Assembly (NCBI RefSeq): GCF_019145355.1
Contig: NZ_JAHSTY010000002.1
Location: 1,860,001 to 1,924,000 of the forward strand
Reading direction: 5' to 3'
Length of the DNA stretch: 64,000 bases
DNA from: Pseudomonas azadiae
Lineage (GTDB): Bacteria > Pseudomonadota > Gammaproteobacteria > Pseudomonadales > Pseudomonadaceae
Every line of letters starts with the position of its first letter. Within the stretch, counting starts at the first letter, position 1. Of the stretch, positions 17,716 through 27,000 are shown one piece after another. Under the pieces are notes generated by a model that made no database searches, was not told the origin of the DNA, and saw only the letters and a list, made by a program, of their open reading frames with translations. The position numbers were made by a program, and so were the translations under genes.

Positions 17716-19149
17716 ATGGAATTGCACGTGGTGATCAACGGCCGCAAGGACCTGGCCGAACAGCTCTACCAGCAGTTGCGCGAAGCCATCGGCTGCGGGC
17801 GTCTGGTCGCCGGCGCACAACTGCCGCCCAGCCGCCTGCTCGCCGAACAGTTGGGCGTGTCGCGCAAGACTGTTTCCGACACCTACGCCGCCCTGACCTA
17901 CGAAGGCTTGCTGATCGGCAAGACCGGCCGGGGTACCTTCGTCAACGCCGGCACCCCACAGAGCGAACGCCTGCAATCCGCCACCGACCTGGCCTGCGCA
18001 GCCAACCTGGCGAAGTGGCAATCGCTGCCCTCGCCCATGCGCCACCCCACCCGCGACAGTACGTTGCGCTATGAATTTATCGGCGGTGCCACCAGCCGTA
18101 ACCAGTTCCCTCAGGACGAATGGCGGCGTTGCACCCAGGACGCGCTGCGCCGCATCGCCCAGAACAGCGGGTTCTACAGCCAGCCCGAAGGCTTGCCGGC
18201 CTTGCGCAGTGCCATCGCCGGGCACATCGCGTTCTCGCGCGGGGTCAACTGCCGAGACAGCGACATCATCGTCACCAACGGCGCCCAGCAGGCGCTGGAC
18301 CTGATCGCCCGTGTGGTGCTGGAGCCAGGCAGCACCGTGGCCATGGAAGACCCGGGCTACAGCCCCGCCCGCCAGCTATTCATGGCAATGGGCGCCCGCG
18401 TCGCCAGCGTTGCGGTGGATGACCAAGGTATCCAGGTCGACCGGATTCCCCACGGCACGCGGCTGATCTACGTGACGCCCTCCCATCAATTCCCGCTCGG
18501 CATGCCCATGAGCCCGTCGCGCCGTGAAGCGCTGCTGGCACGGGCGTTCGAGCTGGGCGCGATCATCATCGAGGACGATTACGACAGCGAATTCCGCTAC
18601 GAGGGGCGGCCCACCGACTCCCTGCAAAGCATGGACAGCCGCGGTGTGGTGACCTACGTCGGGACCTTTTCGAAAACCTTGCTGCCGGAGCTGCGCCTGG
18701 GCTACGCGGTGCTGCCACCGGCGATTCATGGCGCGGTGCTCAAGGCCAAGCAGCTCACCGACCAGCACAGCTCGACGCTGCCGCAATGGGCCTTGGCCAA
18801 ATTCATCAGTGAAGGCTACCTGCTCAAGCATATCCGCCGCTGTCATACGGTGTATGCCGGGCGTCGCGAGCGAATCCTGCAGCGCCTGGCGGGGGATCTG
18901 TCGCCGTGGTTCGAAGCCGTGCCTACCGTGGCCGGGTTCCACATGGCGGCGCTGTGCAAGGTGCCGGTGGACATCCCGTTGCTGATGCAGCTGGCGCGCC
19001 AGGTCGAAGTGGGTCTGTACCCCCTGGATGTGTTCTTCCACGACACTCCGGTGCGTCCGGGCCTGATCATCGGCTTCGGCGCCATCGAAACCCTGGATAT
19101 CGACCCGGCGCTGGACAAGGTCCGCGATATTCTCAAGCAGATTGGCTAG
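17716..19149 (+). CDS. MocR/PdxR family regulator (GntR HTH plus aminotransferase-like domain)
   Basis: 477 residues from ATG 17716 (MELHVVINGRKDL); the frame is open upstream to 17659, but that segment matches nothing in the family. The GntR winged helix occupies about 12-80 (LPPSRLLAEQLGVSRKTVSDTY). The fold-type I PLP domain fills the rest, with the Schiff-base Lys in GTFSKTLLPELRLGYA and IIIEDDYDSEFRY as the Asp/Tyr pyridine-ring region. Such proteins sense PLP or an amino-acid derivative bound to it. The divergent AhpD-like gene is the likely target. Confidence 0.9.
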   Translation: MELHVVINGRKDLAEQLYQQLREAIGCGRLVAGAQLPPSRLLAEQLGVSRKTVSDTYAALTYEGLLIGKTGRGTFVNAGTPQSERLQSATDLACAANLAKWQSLPSPMRHPTRDSTLRYEFIGGATSRNQFPQDEWRRCTQDALRRIAQNSGFYSQPEGLPALRSAIAGHIAFSRGVNCRDSDIIVTNGAQQALDLIARVVLEPGSTVAMEDPGYSPARQLFMAMGARVASVAVDDQGIQVDRIPHGTRLIYVTPSHQFPLGMPMSPSRREALLARAFELGAIIIEDDYDSEFRYEGRPTDSLQSMDSRGVVTYVGTFSKTLLPELRLGYAVLPPAIHGAVLKAKQLTDQHSSTLPQWALAKFISEGYLLKHIRRCHTVYAGRRERILQRLAGDLSPWFEAVPTVAGFHMAALCKVPVDIPLLMQLARQVEVGLYPLDVFFHDTPVRPGLIIGFGAIETLDIDPALDKVRDILKQIG

Positions 19150-19233
19150 CGGACTTTCCGCCGGATTGGCCATTGGTCCTGGCGCCAGGAGGTTCTAGCC
19201 TGCGCACTGACATCCGCCCCGGAGACCATTGCC

Positions 19234-19515
19234 ATGCCAGCCTGTGCCTTCAACACTGTCCATGTCCGCGCGACCGCCGGGCGGTCAACGCAACTGGGCG
19301 AGCGCCTGCAGCAGATCGCCCAAGCCATACGCACCGCCCCCGGCTGCCTGGGTTACACGGTGCAGCGCGACCCGTTCGACCCTGAATTGTGGACCGTCAG
19401 CGGCCATTGGGCCTGTGTCGAGCAGCTCAACGCCCACTTCAGCCTGCCCGCCCTGCAAGGCTTTATCGAACTGACCGGCGAGCGCTTGGCGCAGCGTTTA
19501 ACGTTCGACCACTGA
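19234..19515 (+). CDS. Antibiotic biosynthesis monooxygenase (ABM) domain protein
   Basis: 93 residues of ferredoxin-like ABM fold: TVHVRATAGRSTQL at the N-terminus, APGCLGYTVQRDP in the middle, and a WTVSGHWACVEQLNAHFS segment with the conserved Trp and His. Similar small dimers act as quinol monooxygenases or stress-related proteins. It lies downstream of the MocR gene and may be co-transcribed. Exact function unknown. Confidence 0.78.
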   Translation: MPACAFNTVHVRATAGRSTQLGERLQQIAQAIRTAPGCLGYTVQRDPFDPELWTVSGHWACVEQLNAHFSLPALQGFIELTGERLAQRLTFDH

Positions 19516-19524
19516 GGCATTGGT

Positions 19525-19641
19525 CTACAGGTCTTCGCCGGGATTGATCAGTGGGCTCGACACCTCTCCCAGCGCCGTCAGGGCCACCCGTAAAAACAAC
19601 ACGCTGCGCGATGCGGCCGGGGCGTCTGCCATGGGGAACAT
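19525..19641 (-). CDS. Possible small protein (38 aa)
   Basis: A 38-codon ORF (MFPMADAPAASRS to SPLINPGEDL) lies on the minus strand, divergent from the RND operon. No clear Shine-Dalgarno sequence is seen. It could be a small protein, the relic of a lost regulator gene, or non-coding. Confidence 0.2.
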   Translation of the reverse strand: MFPMADAPAASRSVLFLRVALTALGEVSSPLINPGEDL

Positions 19642-19649
19642 CCGGGGCT

Positions 19650-19728
19650 GGATTAATTTATATTTCGACCATAATATGAGTTAAAAATTATGTTCGTAAT
19701 TTTTTCCAACTGGTACCCGGAGCCCGCC
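19650..19728 (+). promoter_or_regulatory. AT-rich promoter/operator region of the RND operon
   Basis: The stretch is distinctly AT-rich against its surroundings. It contains ATATT (19660-19664) and AATAT (19673-19677) as an inverted repeat with an 8-bp spacer and a -10-like CATAAT. No dedicated regulator gene adjoins it. Confidence 0.35.
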
Positions 19729-20835
19729 ATGCACCCTTTCCCCCTGCGTCTTCTCACTCCCCTGGCGCTGTTGATCGTGCTCAGTGGCTGCAACAGCCAG
19801 GCCGACACCACCGCCCAAGCGCCTCAACCACGCCCGGTTCTGGCTGCCAAGGTCGAGGCGGCCGGCACCCAGCAAAGCGCCTATACCGGCGTAGTGGCAG
19901 CCCGTACTGAAAGCGACCTGGGGTTCCGGGTCGGCGGCAAGGTCATCGAACGCAAGGTCGATCCCGGCCAGCATGTGTCCCGTGGCGATACCCTGCTGGT
20001 GCTGGACATCGGCGACTTCGAACTGGCCCTGCGCTCGGCGAAAAACCGCGTCAACGCCGCCCAGGCGCAACTGCGTCAGCGCCGTGACGACGAAAACCGC
20101 TACCAACGCCTGGCCAGCACCGGCGCGGTGTCGCGGCAGATCTTCGACCAGTCGGCGACCAACCTGCGCGTCGCCGAGGCCGAACTGGCCGCGGCGCAAT
20201 CCGACGCCAGCCAGATCGAGAACCGCCGCACTTACTCAGTCCTCAAGGCCGATGGCGACGGCATCATCACCGACGTGCGGGCGGACCGTGGCCAGGTGGT
20301 CGCCGAAGGCCAGATCGTCGCGCGCCTGGCCCATGACGGCGCCCGCGAAGCCATCGTCAACCTGCCGGAAAACCAGCGTGGGCAAGCTGCGCAGAACGCC
20401 CTGGCCTCCCCCTTCGGCGCCCCGGACCAGGCCGTGACCGCAACCCTGCGTGAACTGTCCGCCAGCGCCGACCCGACCACCCGCACCTACCGTGCCCGCT
20501 ATGTCTTGCACGGCGCCGTCGAGCGTTTCGCCCTCGGTTCGACCATCACCGTGCGCTTGCAAGGCAACGGCCAGGCCCAGCAAACCCGCGTGCCCATCGG
20601 CGCCCTGCAGGATTCGGGACAAGGCACCGGCGTATGGCTGATCGGCGCCGACGACAAGGTCAGCTTCGCCCCGGTGAAAGTCGCCAGTCTCGGCCAGGAA
20701 GACGCCTTGCTGGACAGCGGCGTGACGCCCGGACAGGTCATCGTTGCCCTCGGCGCACACCTGCTGCACAACGGTGATGCGGTACGCCTGCTGCCCGCCC
20801 AGGTGCTGGCTCTCAACCGCAAACAGGATAACTGA
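19729..20835 (+). CDS. RND efflux periplasmic adaptor (membrane fusion lipoprotein)
   Basis: 368 residues from ATG 19729, which has CGGAGC upstream; the open frame to 19690 is not used because the signal peptide begins at 19729. Lipoprotein signal LIVLSGC with Cys21. Barrel-sandwich/lipoyl halves (GGKVIERKVDPGQHVSRGD and DGIITDVRADRGQVVAEGQ) flank a coiled-coil hairpin (about 100-165). It bridges the inner-membrane pump and an outer membrane channel encoded elsewhere. The pump gene starts 2 bp after its stop. Confidence 0.9.
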   Translation: MHPFPLRLLTPLALLIVLSGCNSQADTTAQAPQPRPVLAAKVEAAGTQQSAYTGVVAARTESDLGFRVGGKVIERKVDPGQHVSRGDTLLVLDIGDFELALRSAKNRVNAAQAQLRQRRDDENRYQRLASTGAVSRQIFDQSATNLRVAEAELAAAQSDASQIENRRTYSVLKADGDGIITDVRADRGQVVAEGQIVARLAHDGAREAIVNLPENQRGQAAQNALASPFGAPDQAVTATLRELSASADPTTRTYRARYVLHGAVERFALGSTITVRLQGNGQAQQTRVPIGALQDSGQGTGVWLIGADDKVSFAPVKVASLGQEDALLDSGVTPGQVIVALGAHLLHNGDAVRLLPAQVLALNRKQDN

Positions 20836-20837
20836 GC

Positions 20838-23800
20838 ATGCGCGGCATCAACCTCTCCGAACTGGCGGTCAAGCACCGCGCAGTGACGCTGTTTCTGATC
20901 ATCGCGATCCTTGCCGCCGGGGTCTTCTCGTTCGGCAAGCTGGGGCGCGCCGAAGACCCGCTGTTCACCGTCAAGGTCATGACCATCACCGCCGCCTGGC
21001 CCGGCGCCACGGCCCGGGAAATGCAGGAACAGGTAGCCGACCGCCTGGAAAAACGCCTGCAGGAACTCGACTACTACGACCGCGTGGAAACCATCGCCCA
21101 GCCGGGGTTTGTGTCGATGCGCATGACCTATAAGGAATCCGCGCGCCCCAGCGAGGTCCAGGACCTGTTCTACCAGACCCGCAAAAAGCTCAGCGATGAA
21201 GCCGCGCGATTGCCCAACGGCGTGATCGGGCCGTTCTTCAACGATGAATATTCCGATGTGTACTTTGCGTTATACGCCCTGGAAGCCGAACACCTGCCGC
21301 ACCGCCAGCAAGTACAGATGGCCGAAGACCTGCGCCAGGGTTTTCTCAACCTGCCGGGGGTGAAGAAGGTCAATATCCTCGGCGAGCAGGCCCAGCGCAT
21401 TTTCGTCGAGTTTTCCTATGAGCGCCTCGCCACCCTGGGCATCAAGCCGGACCAGATCTTCGCCGCCCTCGCCGCGCAGAACGCCGTGGCGCCCTCGGGG
21501 TTCGTGGAAACCGCCGGTGCGCGCGCCTACATCCGTATCGACGGCGCCTTCGACAGCTTGGCGCTGATTGAAAACGTGCCCCTGCAAGTTAACGGCCGCC
21601 TGTTGCGCATCGCCGATGTCGCCCACGTCAGCCGTGGCTACGAAGACCCGCCCAGCTACCGCATCCGCCACCAGGGCGACCCGGCGCTGATGCTTGGCGT
21701 GATCATGGAGAAACACTGGAACGGCCTGGAGCTGGACAAAAGCCTCCAGGCCCAGGAAGCCAGGATCCAGGCTGACCTGCCCCTGGGGGTGAATTTCGCC
21801 AAGGTCTCCGACCAGGCAAAAAACATCAGCCTGGCGGTGAACGAATTCATGCTGAAATTCTTCGTCGCCCTGGCGGTGGTGATGATCATCAGCCTGTTGG
21901 CCCTGGGTTTTCGCGTCGGCCTGGTGGTGGCGGCGGCGGTACCGCTGACCTTATCGGTGGTGTTCGTGATCATGCTGCTGACCGGCCGCGAGTTCGACCG
22001 CATTACCCTGGGCGCGCTGATCATTTCCCTCGGCTTGCTGGTGGATGACGCCATCATCGCCATCGAAATGATGGTGGTGAAACTCGAAGAAGGCTTCGAC
22101 CGGATCCACGCCGCGACGTTTGCCTGGAGCTCCACGGCAGCGCCGATGCTCACCGGTACCCTGGTGACGATCATCGGCTTTCTGCCGGTGGGATTTGCCC
22201 GCTCGGGCGCCGGGGAATATGCCGGCAATATCTTCTGGATCGTCGGCTTTGCGCTGATCTCATCCTGGCTGGTGGCGGTGCTGTTCACCCCCTACCTGGG
22301 CGTGAAACTGCTGCCGCAGATCAAGCCGGTGCCCGGTGGGCACGATGCGATCTACGCCGGGCGTTATTACCAGAAACTGCGCGGGTTGGTCGAAGCCTGC
22401 GTGCGTCGGCGCGGGTGGGTGACGGGGCTGGTCGTGGCCGCGTTTGTGCTGTGCGTGCTGGGCATGGGCGTGGTGAACAAGCAGTTTTTCCCCAACTCCG
22501 ACCGTTCCGAGCTGATTCTTGAGGTGTACATGCCGCCGGGCAGCGCCTTCAAAAGCACTGAAGCGGTGGCGGCGCAATTGGAGAAAGCCCTGCTGCAAGA
22601 GCCGCAAACCCGCATGGTGGACACGTATGTGGGCGGTGGCGCGCCACGCTTTTTTCTGTCGTTGAACCCTGAGATGCCCGACCCGGCGTTTGCCAAGCTT
22701 ATCGTGCAGACGCCGGATTCCCATGCCCGTGACGCCCTGAAACTGCGGATGCGTGAGCGGATTGCCGCCGGTGAATTTCCCTCGGCGCGCGTGCGTGTGA
22801 CGCAGCTGCTGTTCGGCCCGCCCGTGCCGTTTCCGGTGGTGTTTCGCGTCTCCGGCCCGAGCCTGGACGTTTTGCGGGGTGTGTCCGAAGAGGTGCGTAA
22901 AGTCGTCGCCGCCAACCCATTGACCCGCGATGCCTTCCTCGAGTGGGGCGAGCGCACCAGCGGTTATCGCCTGGTGCTGGATCAGGATCGCCTGCGCCTG
23001 TTGGGCTTTACGCCCGACGAGGTCAAGTCCCAGCTCAATGCCCTGCTCAGTGGCAACCCGATCACCGAAGTGCGCGAAGGTAACCGCACCGTGTCGGTGG
23101 TCGCGCGCGCCCAGGGTAGCCAGCGCGAGGACCTCGGCAACCTGAATAACATGACCCTGACCAACAGCGCCGGCACCTCGGTGCCGCTGGCTCAGGTCGG
23201 GCATTTCCAGGCGGTGATGGAAGAACCGATCCTCAAGCGTCGCAATCGCGCAACCACCGTGGAAGTGCGCGCCGACATCATCGACGGCGTGCAACCGCCC
23301 GACGTGGAAATGGCCGTGTACAAAGACCTGCAGCCGCTGATCGCCAAGCTGCCCGCCGGTTACCGGATCGACATCGGCGGCCCGGTGGAAGAAAGCGCCA
23401 AGGCCAACGTCGCCCTGGCCGCGCTGTTCCCGATCATGATTTTGCTGACGCTCACGGTGATCATGTTCCAGGTGCGCTCGTTCGGCGTCATGTTCATGGT
23501 CTTCGCCACCGCACCGCTGGGGTTGATTGGCGCGGTGCCGACCTTGCTGCTGTTCAACCAGCCGTTCGGCTTCAACGCCATTCTGGGCTTGATCGGGATT
23601 GGCGGGATCCTGATGCGCAACACGCTGATCTTCACCGACCAGATTCGCCAGAACCAGGACCACGGCATGCCGATACGAGAAGCGATCATCGAAGCCACGG
23701 TGCGCCGAGCACGGCCGGTCATCCTGACCGCGCTGGCGGCGGCGCTGGCGTTTATCCCGCTGACGTTGTCGGTGTTCTGGTCGTCCCTGGCTTTTGTGCT

Positions 23801-23921
23801 GATTGGTGGCGTACTGGTCGGCACGGTGCTGACGCTGTTGTTTTTACCGGCGCTGTGCAGCGTGGTGCTGGGCCGGGAGAAAACGAAAGTTGTCGAAACG
23901 TCCCACATAACCGCCGGATAA
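20838..23921 (+). CDS. RND efflux permease (hydrophobe/amphiphile efflux family)
   Basis: 1027 residues, the full length of an AcrB-like trimeric proton-drug antiporter. A first membrane helix at about 14-32, large porter domain, then helices 2-6 with the proton-relay pair in GLLVDDAIIAIEMM, a second periplasmic half and helices 8-12 (IGIGGILMRNTLIFTDQI). The divergent sequence (SELAVKHRAVTLFLIIAILAAGVFSFGKLG) belongs to the VexF/TriC-like branch of metabolite/biocide pumps rather than the MexB group. Two-gene operon with the adaptor; no channel gene here. Confidence 0.92.
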   Translation: MRGINLSELAVKHRAVTLFLIIAILAAGVFSFGKLGRAEDPLFTVKVMTITAAWPGATAREMQEQVADRLEKRLQELDYYDRVETIAQPGFVSMRMTYKESARPSEVQDLFYQTRKKLSDEAARLPNGVIGPFFNDEYSDVYFALYALEAEHLPHRQQVQMAEDLRQGFLNLPGVKKVNILGEQAQRIFVEFSYERLATLGIKPDQIFAALAAQNAVAPSGFVETAGARAYIRIDGAFDSLALIENVPLQVNGRLLRIADVAHVSRGYEDPPSYRIRHQGDPALMLGVIMEKHWNGLELDKSLQAQEARIQADLPLGVNFAKVSDQAKNISLAVNEFMLKFFVALAVVMIISLLALGFRVGLVVAAAVPLTLSVVFVIMLLTGREFDRITLGALIISLGLLVDDAIIAIEMMVVKLEEGFDRIHAATFAWSSTAAPMLTGTLVTIIGFLPVGFARSGAGEYAGNIFWIVGFALISSWLVAVLFTPYLGVKLLPQIKPVPGGHDAIYAGRYYQKLRGLVEACVRRRGWVTGLVVAAFVLCVLGMGVVNKQFFPNSDRSELILEVYMPPGSAFKSTEAVAAQLEKALLQEPQTRMVDTYVGGGAPRFFLSLNPEMPDPAFAKLIVQTPDSHARDALKLRMRERIAAGEFPSARVRVTQLLFGPPVPFPVVFRVSGPSLDVLRGVSEEVRKVVAANPLTRDAFLEWGERTSGYRLVLDQDRLRLLGFTPDEVKSQLNALLSGNPITEVREGNRTVSVVARAQGSQREDLGNLNNMTLTNSAGTSVPLAQVGHFQAVMEEPILKRRNRATTVEVRADIIDGVQPPDVEMAVYKDLQPLIAKLPAGYRIDIGGPVEESAKANVALAALFPIMILLTLTVIMFQVRSFGVMFMVFATAPLGLIGAVPTLLLFNQPFGFNAILGLIGIGGILMRNTLIFTDQIRQNQDHGMPIREAIIEATVRRARPVILTALAAALAFIPLTLSVFWSSLAFVLIGGVLVGTVLTLLFLPALCSVVLGREKTKVVETSHITAG

Positions 23922-23990
23922 GCTCTACTCCCCTCCTACGCAAAGCTCCGCAAAGTCCCTCGCCTGAATACACAGTGCGAGGGATTGCAG

Positions 23991-24035
23991 ATGGTTTTAC
24001 GTGTCAGTGCCCCGGTTGACGGGGCTGCTTCATGA
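23991..24035 (+). CDS. Possible 14-aa leader peptide overlapping the rhs start
   Basis: ATG 23991 follows GAGGG with a 7-nt spacer and encodes MVLRVSAPVDGAAS; its TGA overlaps the ATG of the Rhs gene (ATGA at 24032-24035). This is the geometry of translational coupling. Too short to prove as coding. Confidence 0.3.
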   Translation: MVLRVSAPVDGAAS

Positions 24036-27000
24036 TCCAGCTAACCGGCCAAGCCATTGGCTACCTGGTGCTGGCCGCGATGGATTCGAAGACGCGGGAC
24101 GTCGACTCCGTTCTCAGCGATTTCAAGGGCTGCCTCAACCACTACGATGCCTGGGCCGAGAGTTTTTTCAGCTTTTCGGCATTGGCTATCGAACAGGTCT
24201 TCAAGGTTGGGGATGACGTGGCGCTGGTGGCGCCGATCAACCGCTCGATTATCCCCAGCAGCACCGTCGCGACCTGCCAGGCAAGCGGCACGCTGACCCT
24301 GGTGCATATGTTCCAGAGTTCACGGTTCGTGCCCATTGGCAATACGCCCGTGATGGTGCAACGCATCGACCCCGACGGCGGTCCTTTGGGCGAGCCGATC
24401 CACAAGACCATCGGCCCCAGCGGCATTCTCCAAATCACGGAGTGCGACCGCAACCAGCGCTACCGCGTCAGTTTCTACCCCAACGTTTCCAAAGCGCATT
24501 TCAAAGCGTTGTACGCCTCCTATCAATCGGTTATTGCGCCGCTGGAAGGTTGGCTGCGCAGCGAATGGGCCACCACCTTCGCACCGCTGTGGAAGGGGTA
24601 TTCCGAAGCCGACTTCCTCAAGCGCTACCTTTCGCTGCATCAGGCCTACGCGCGTGGGTTCGGCGAAGCGCTGTACTCGCTATGGGACAACCTCAAGCAG
24701 TTGGCTCAGTGGCTTGCCGACCCGCTGGGGTATGCCGAACAGCTGCTGCACTACCTGTCCCAGGACGAATTTGAAAAGCTGCTGAACCTCGGCGCCGACA
24801 CCCTGGCCAAGGGTCTTCTGGTACTCAGCGATGAGCCGCTGTTGTTTATCTACCTGTCGGCAATGGTCAGTTGGATGCGGATGTTGCCGCCGCCTTACCT
24901 GAACGAATTGCTCGGGGAAATCACCGCCGAAGTATTGATCAACCTGTTGCTGGGCCTCGCCACTGCCGGGATGGGCATGGCGGTGCGGATGAGTACGAAA
25001 GTGCTGGGCGGCATCAAGTCTCAACGTGCGCGCCGATGGCTGGAGCACATGGCCGGGCAGTTTGGCAAAGCTCGCGTGGATGACCACGCCGAGCTCGCCA
25101 AGCCGATTCTATTGGGTGGGCCTGCGACGCCGATCAGGACGATTCCGGATGTGCCGTTGAGGGTTGGGGATCAGTTGGTTTCGAACCCGGTGCAGGTGGT
25201 TCGCAACAAACCCCAGAGGACGGCGTTGGTGCGACAGGAGCCTGTCGACGATGTGCCTGCTGTTGCTAAGAACCCGGCGGGGGATGCAGCTGATTCTTCG
25301 GATAAGACCGTGACCAATGGTTGCCCGGTGTCGATGGTCACGGGCGAGGAACTGCTGACGCTGACCGATGGTGTGCTGGACGGGGTTTTGCCGTTTGAGT
25401 GGACCCGGTTGTACCGCACCAGTGCGGTGGAGGTGGATGTTGGATTGGGGTTTGGCTGGAGCCACTCTTTATCGCATCGGCTGAGTGTTTCTGGTGATTC
25501 GGTGGTGTGGGTCGATCATGAGAATCGGTCGACTGCCCTGCCCTTGCCGACCGTGGCTCGGCCAGCAATTACCAATAGCCTGGCGGAAGCTGCGATCTAT
25601 TTGGGGGCTTTGCCAGGTGAGTTGGTGCTGGCCCAGGCATCGTGCTTCTATCACTTTCGCGATGGCGTGCTGTTCTCGATCAGCGATGCGTATGACAACC
25701 GGCTGCGGATTTCCCGGGATTTTTTGGGGCGCATTGAGCGGTTAGATAACGGTGTCGGGCGTTCGTTGTTTTTGCGCTATGCGTCAGGTCGCATAGTGGC
25801 GGTGGATTACCAGATTGAGCGGGCAGTGGACGACGGTCCGTTTGTCTGGGTGACGGAGCAGACCGTTGTTTCCTACGCGTATGACGACCTTGGACGGTTG
25901 GTCTCGGCGACCAATGCCGTAGGCGAAAGCGAGGTTTATCGGTACGACGAGCAACACGTCATTCTTGAGCGGGGGTTGGCCGGTGGCGCGATTTTCTATT
26001 GGGAGTGGGAGCGGACTGGCAAGGCGGCGCGGTGTGTCCGGCATTGGGCGAGTTTTTCGCAGATGGACACCCGGTATGCCTGGGGCGATGACGGGCGGGT
26101 CACAGTTTTTAATGCCGATGGCAGTCAGGAAGTCTACGTGCACGATGATCGTGCGCGGCTGGTGCAGCGCATCGATCCAGATGGCGCCCAGCACTTCAAA
26201 TCCTACGACGACAAAGGCCGACTGACGGTTGAGCAAGACCCGCTCGGGGCGATCACGGCGTATCAATACGACGAAGCCGGGCGTTTGGTGGCGTTGTTTC
26301 CAAGGGATGACGAGCCGACGACCTACGAGCATGACAACGGTTTCGTACGGGTTGTGCGCCGTGGTGGAGCAGTCTGGAAATACGAGCGTAATGATCAGGG
26401 CGACGTCACGCGCAGGACCGATCCTGACGGCAACTCTACGGACTACAGCTACAACAAATACGGCCAGCTGGTTGGGGTTTGGCATCCCGATCACAGCTGC
26501 CATCGCTTGGTATGGAATGCGCGCGGGCAGTTGCTGGAAGAGCAGCTGCCGAATGGCGGAATCAAGCGTTATCGCTATGACGATCTAGGCCGGCAGATTG
26601 CGCGCGAAGATGAACGCGGCGCGCTGACGCAGTATCAGTGGGATGCCGCAGGCCGCTTGCTGAAACTAACTCAACCCGGTGGCGCCACGCGGGAATACAG
26701 CTACAACGCCTACGGAAAAATCACCTCCGAACGCGATGAACTGGGCCACGTCACCCGCTACGAATACGCTGACGGCCTGCACCTGATCAGCCGCCGCATC
26801 AACGCCGACGGCACCCAGGTCAAATACCGCTACGACAACGCCAGGTTATTGCTGACCGAAATCGAAAACGAATCAGGCGAAACCTACCGGCTCCAGTACA
26901 ACGGCAACGGCCTCATCCAGCAGGAAATCGGCTTTGACGGCCAGCGCAGCGCCTACGTCTACGACCTCAACGGCAACCTGCAGGAAAAGACCGAACACGG

